Positions 40,435 through 40,625 of a DNA stretch of 40,625 bases are shown here, piece after piece. The stretch's first letter is position 1. Each line of letters begins with the position of its first letter. The notes below the pieces were generated by a model. That model searched no databases. It had not been told where the DNA came from and was given only the letters and a program-made list of their open reading frames with translations. A program made the translations under genes and the position numbers. This stretch comes from Acidobacteriota bacterium (GTDB lineage: Bacteria > Acidobacteriota > Terriglobia > 2-12-FULL-54-10): the NCBI GenBank assembly GCA_016191085.1, contig JACPPJ010000052.1, positions 1-40,625 on the forward strand, in the 5' to 3' direction.

Positions 40435-40625
40435 ATGAATAAAGTACGATTTGTTGGTCTGGATGCCCATGCAGAAACGATTGCTGTCGCAGTCGCTGAA
40501 CCTGGCGGCGAAGTTCGGTCCCTCGGCACTATTGCCAACCGTGAGGAAGCGGTACGGCGTCTCATCCACAAGCTCGGTCCCGCCGAACATCTGCGGGCCT
40601 GCTATGAAGCCGGTCTCACCGGGTC
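40435..40625 (+). CDS. IS110-family transposase (N-terminal part, cut by window)
   Basis: The first 63 codons: MNKVRFVGLDAHAETIAVAV with D10, the first acidic residue of the RuvC-like DEDD centre, and LRACYEAGLTG with the second. Both are diagnostic for IS110/IS1111 transposases (DEDD_Tnp_IS110). AGGAG lies seven bases upstream of the ATG. The frame is open at the window end. Confidence 0.9.
   Translation, partial: MNKVRFVGLDAHAETIAVAVAEPGGEVRSLGTIANREEAVRRLIHKLGPAEHLRACYEAGLTG

Larger units (their letters stand above)
40334..40625 (+). mobile_element. IS110-family insertion sequence, left part
   Basis: The element begins somewhere between the tRNA 3' end and 40352 and runs off the window. 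Only about 100 bases separate the tRNA from the transposase ATG. That is short for a bridge-RNA-bearing left end of the IS110 group, so it may be of the IS1111 type with its RNA at the right end. Confidence 0.65.

Overview
The window reads as a moderately GC-rich, didermic, respiratory bacterium. Gene content (two ferredoxin-linked 2-oxoacid oxidoreductases, an archaeal-type FBP aldolase/phosphatase, decaheme cytochromes with an MtrA/MtrB-type outer-membrane conduit, a Cys-type CcmE, a NirJ/AhbD-like radical SAM enzyme) and the palindromic intergenic repeats (GGGCT-AA-AGCCC type) remind me of Acidobacteriota. That assignment is an inference by gene style, not a phylogeny.

Layout: (1) 305-8060, minus strand: SnoaL-like protein, korB, korA, then porB, a porA-porG fusion and a porD-like ferredoxin, interspersed with palindromic repeats. 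(2) 8257-9848, plus: FBP aldolase/phosphatase and a small cysteine-rich protein. (3) 9864-14534: an NtrC-type regulator and its kinase (minus), then a globin-coupled histidine kinase with a one-domain response regulator (plus) and a small protein resembling the glutamyl-tRNA reductase dimerisation domain. (4) 15035-16510: polyphosphate:AMP phosphotransferase. (5) 16978-25144, plus: two paralogous decaheme cytochromes, an MtrA-like decaheme cytochrome and an MtrB/PioB-like barrel. (6) 25224-28548, minus: USP, a His-rich small protein and a His-rich polyferredoxin membrane protein, transcribed away from ccmE and a stand-alone Fis-type DNA-binding protein (28998-29787), followed by a convergent heme-type radical SAM gene. 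(7) 31218-40257: a decayed prophage or genomic island ending in a tyrosine recombinase next to tRNA-Lys. (8) 40334-40625: the 5' part of an IS110-family element, cut by the window end.

How the parts fit: region 5 is an extracellular electron-transfer conduit. Region 6 supplies a plausible quinone-side electron carrier and heme/cytochrome c assembly factors. I found -24/-12 (sigma-54) promoter sequences in front of omcA1, omcA2, mtrA, ccmE-fis, the usp operon and, more weakly, the cysteine-rich protein. None was found in front of the Kor/Por or FBP genes. The window also encodes a sigma-54 activator (9864-11336), and its C-terminal DNA-binding region has a stand-alone twin (29479-29787) that lies behind one of the sigma-54 promoters. 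I propose that the electron conduit, its heme supply and its stress/metal partners form one sigma-54 regulon, with the twin protein acting in feedback. This is the most interesting system in the window.

The prophage region differs from the rest. Five places show an apparent single-base insertion in G or C runs (all +1), while the preceding 31 kb shows none. The element is therefore either decaying or locally mis-sequenced.
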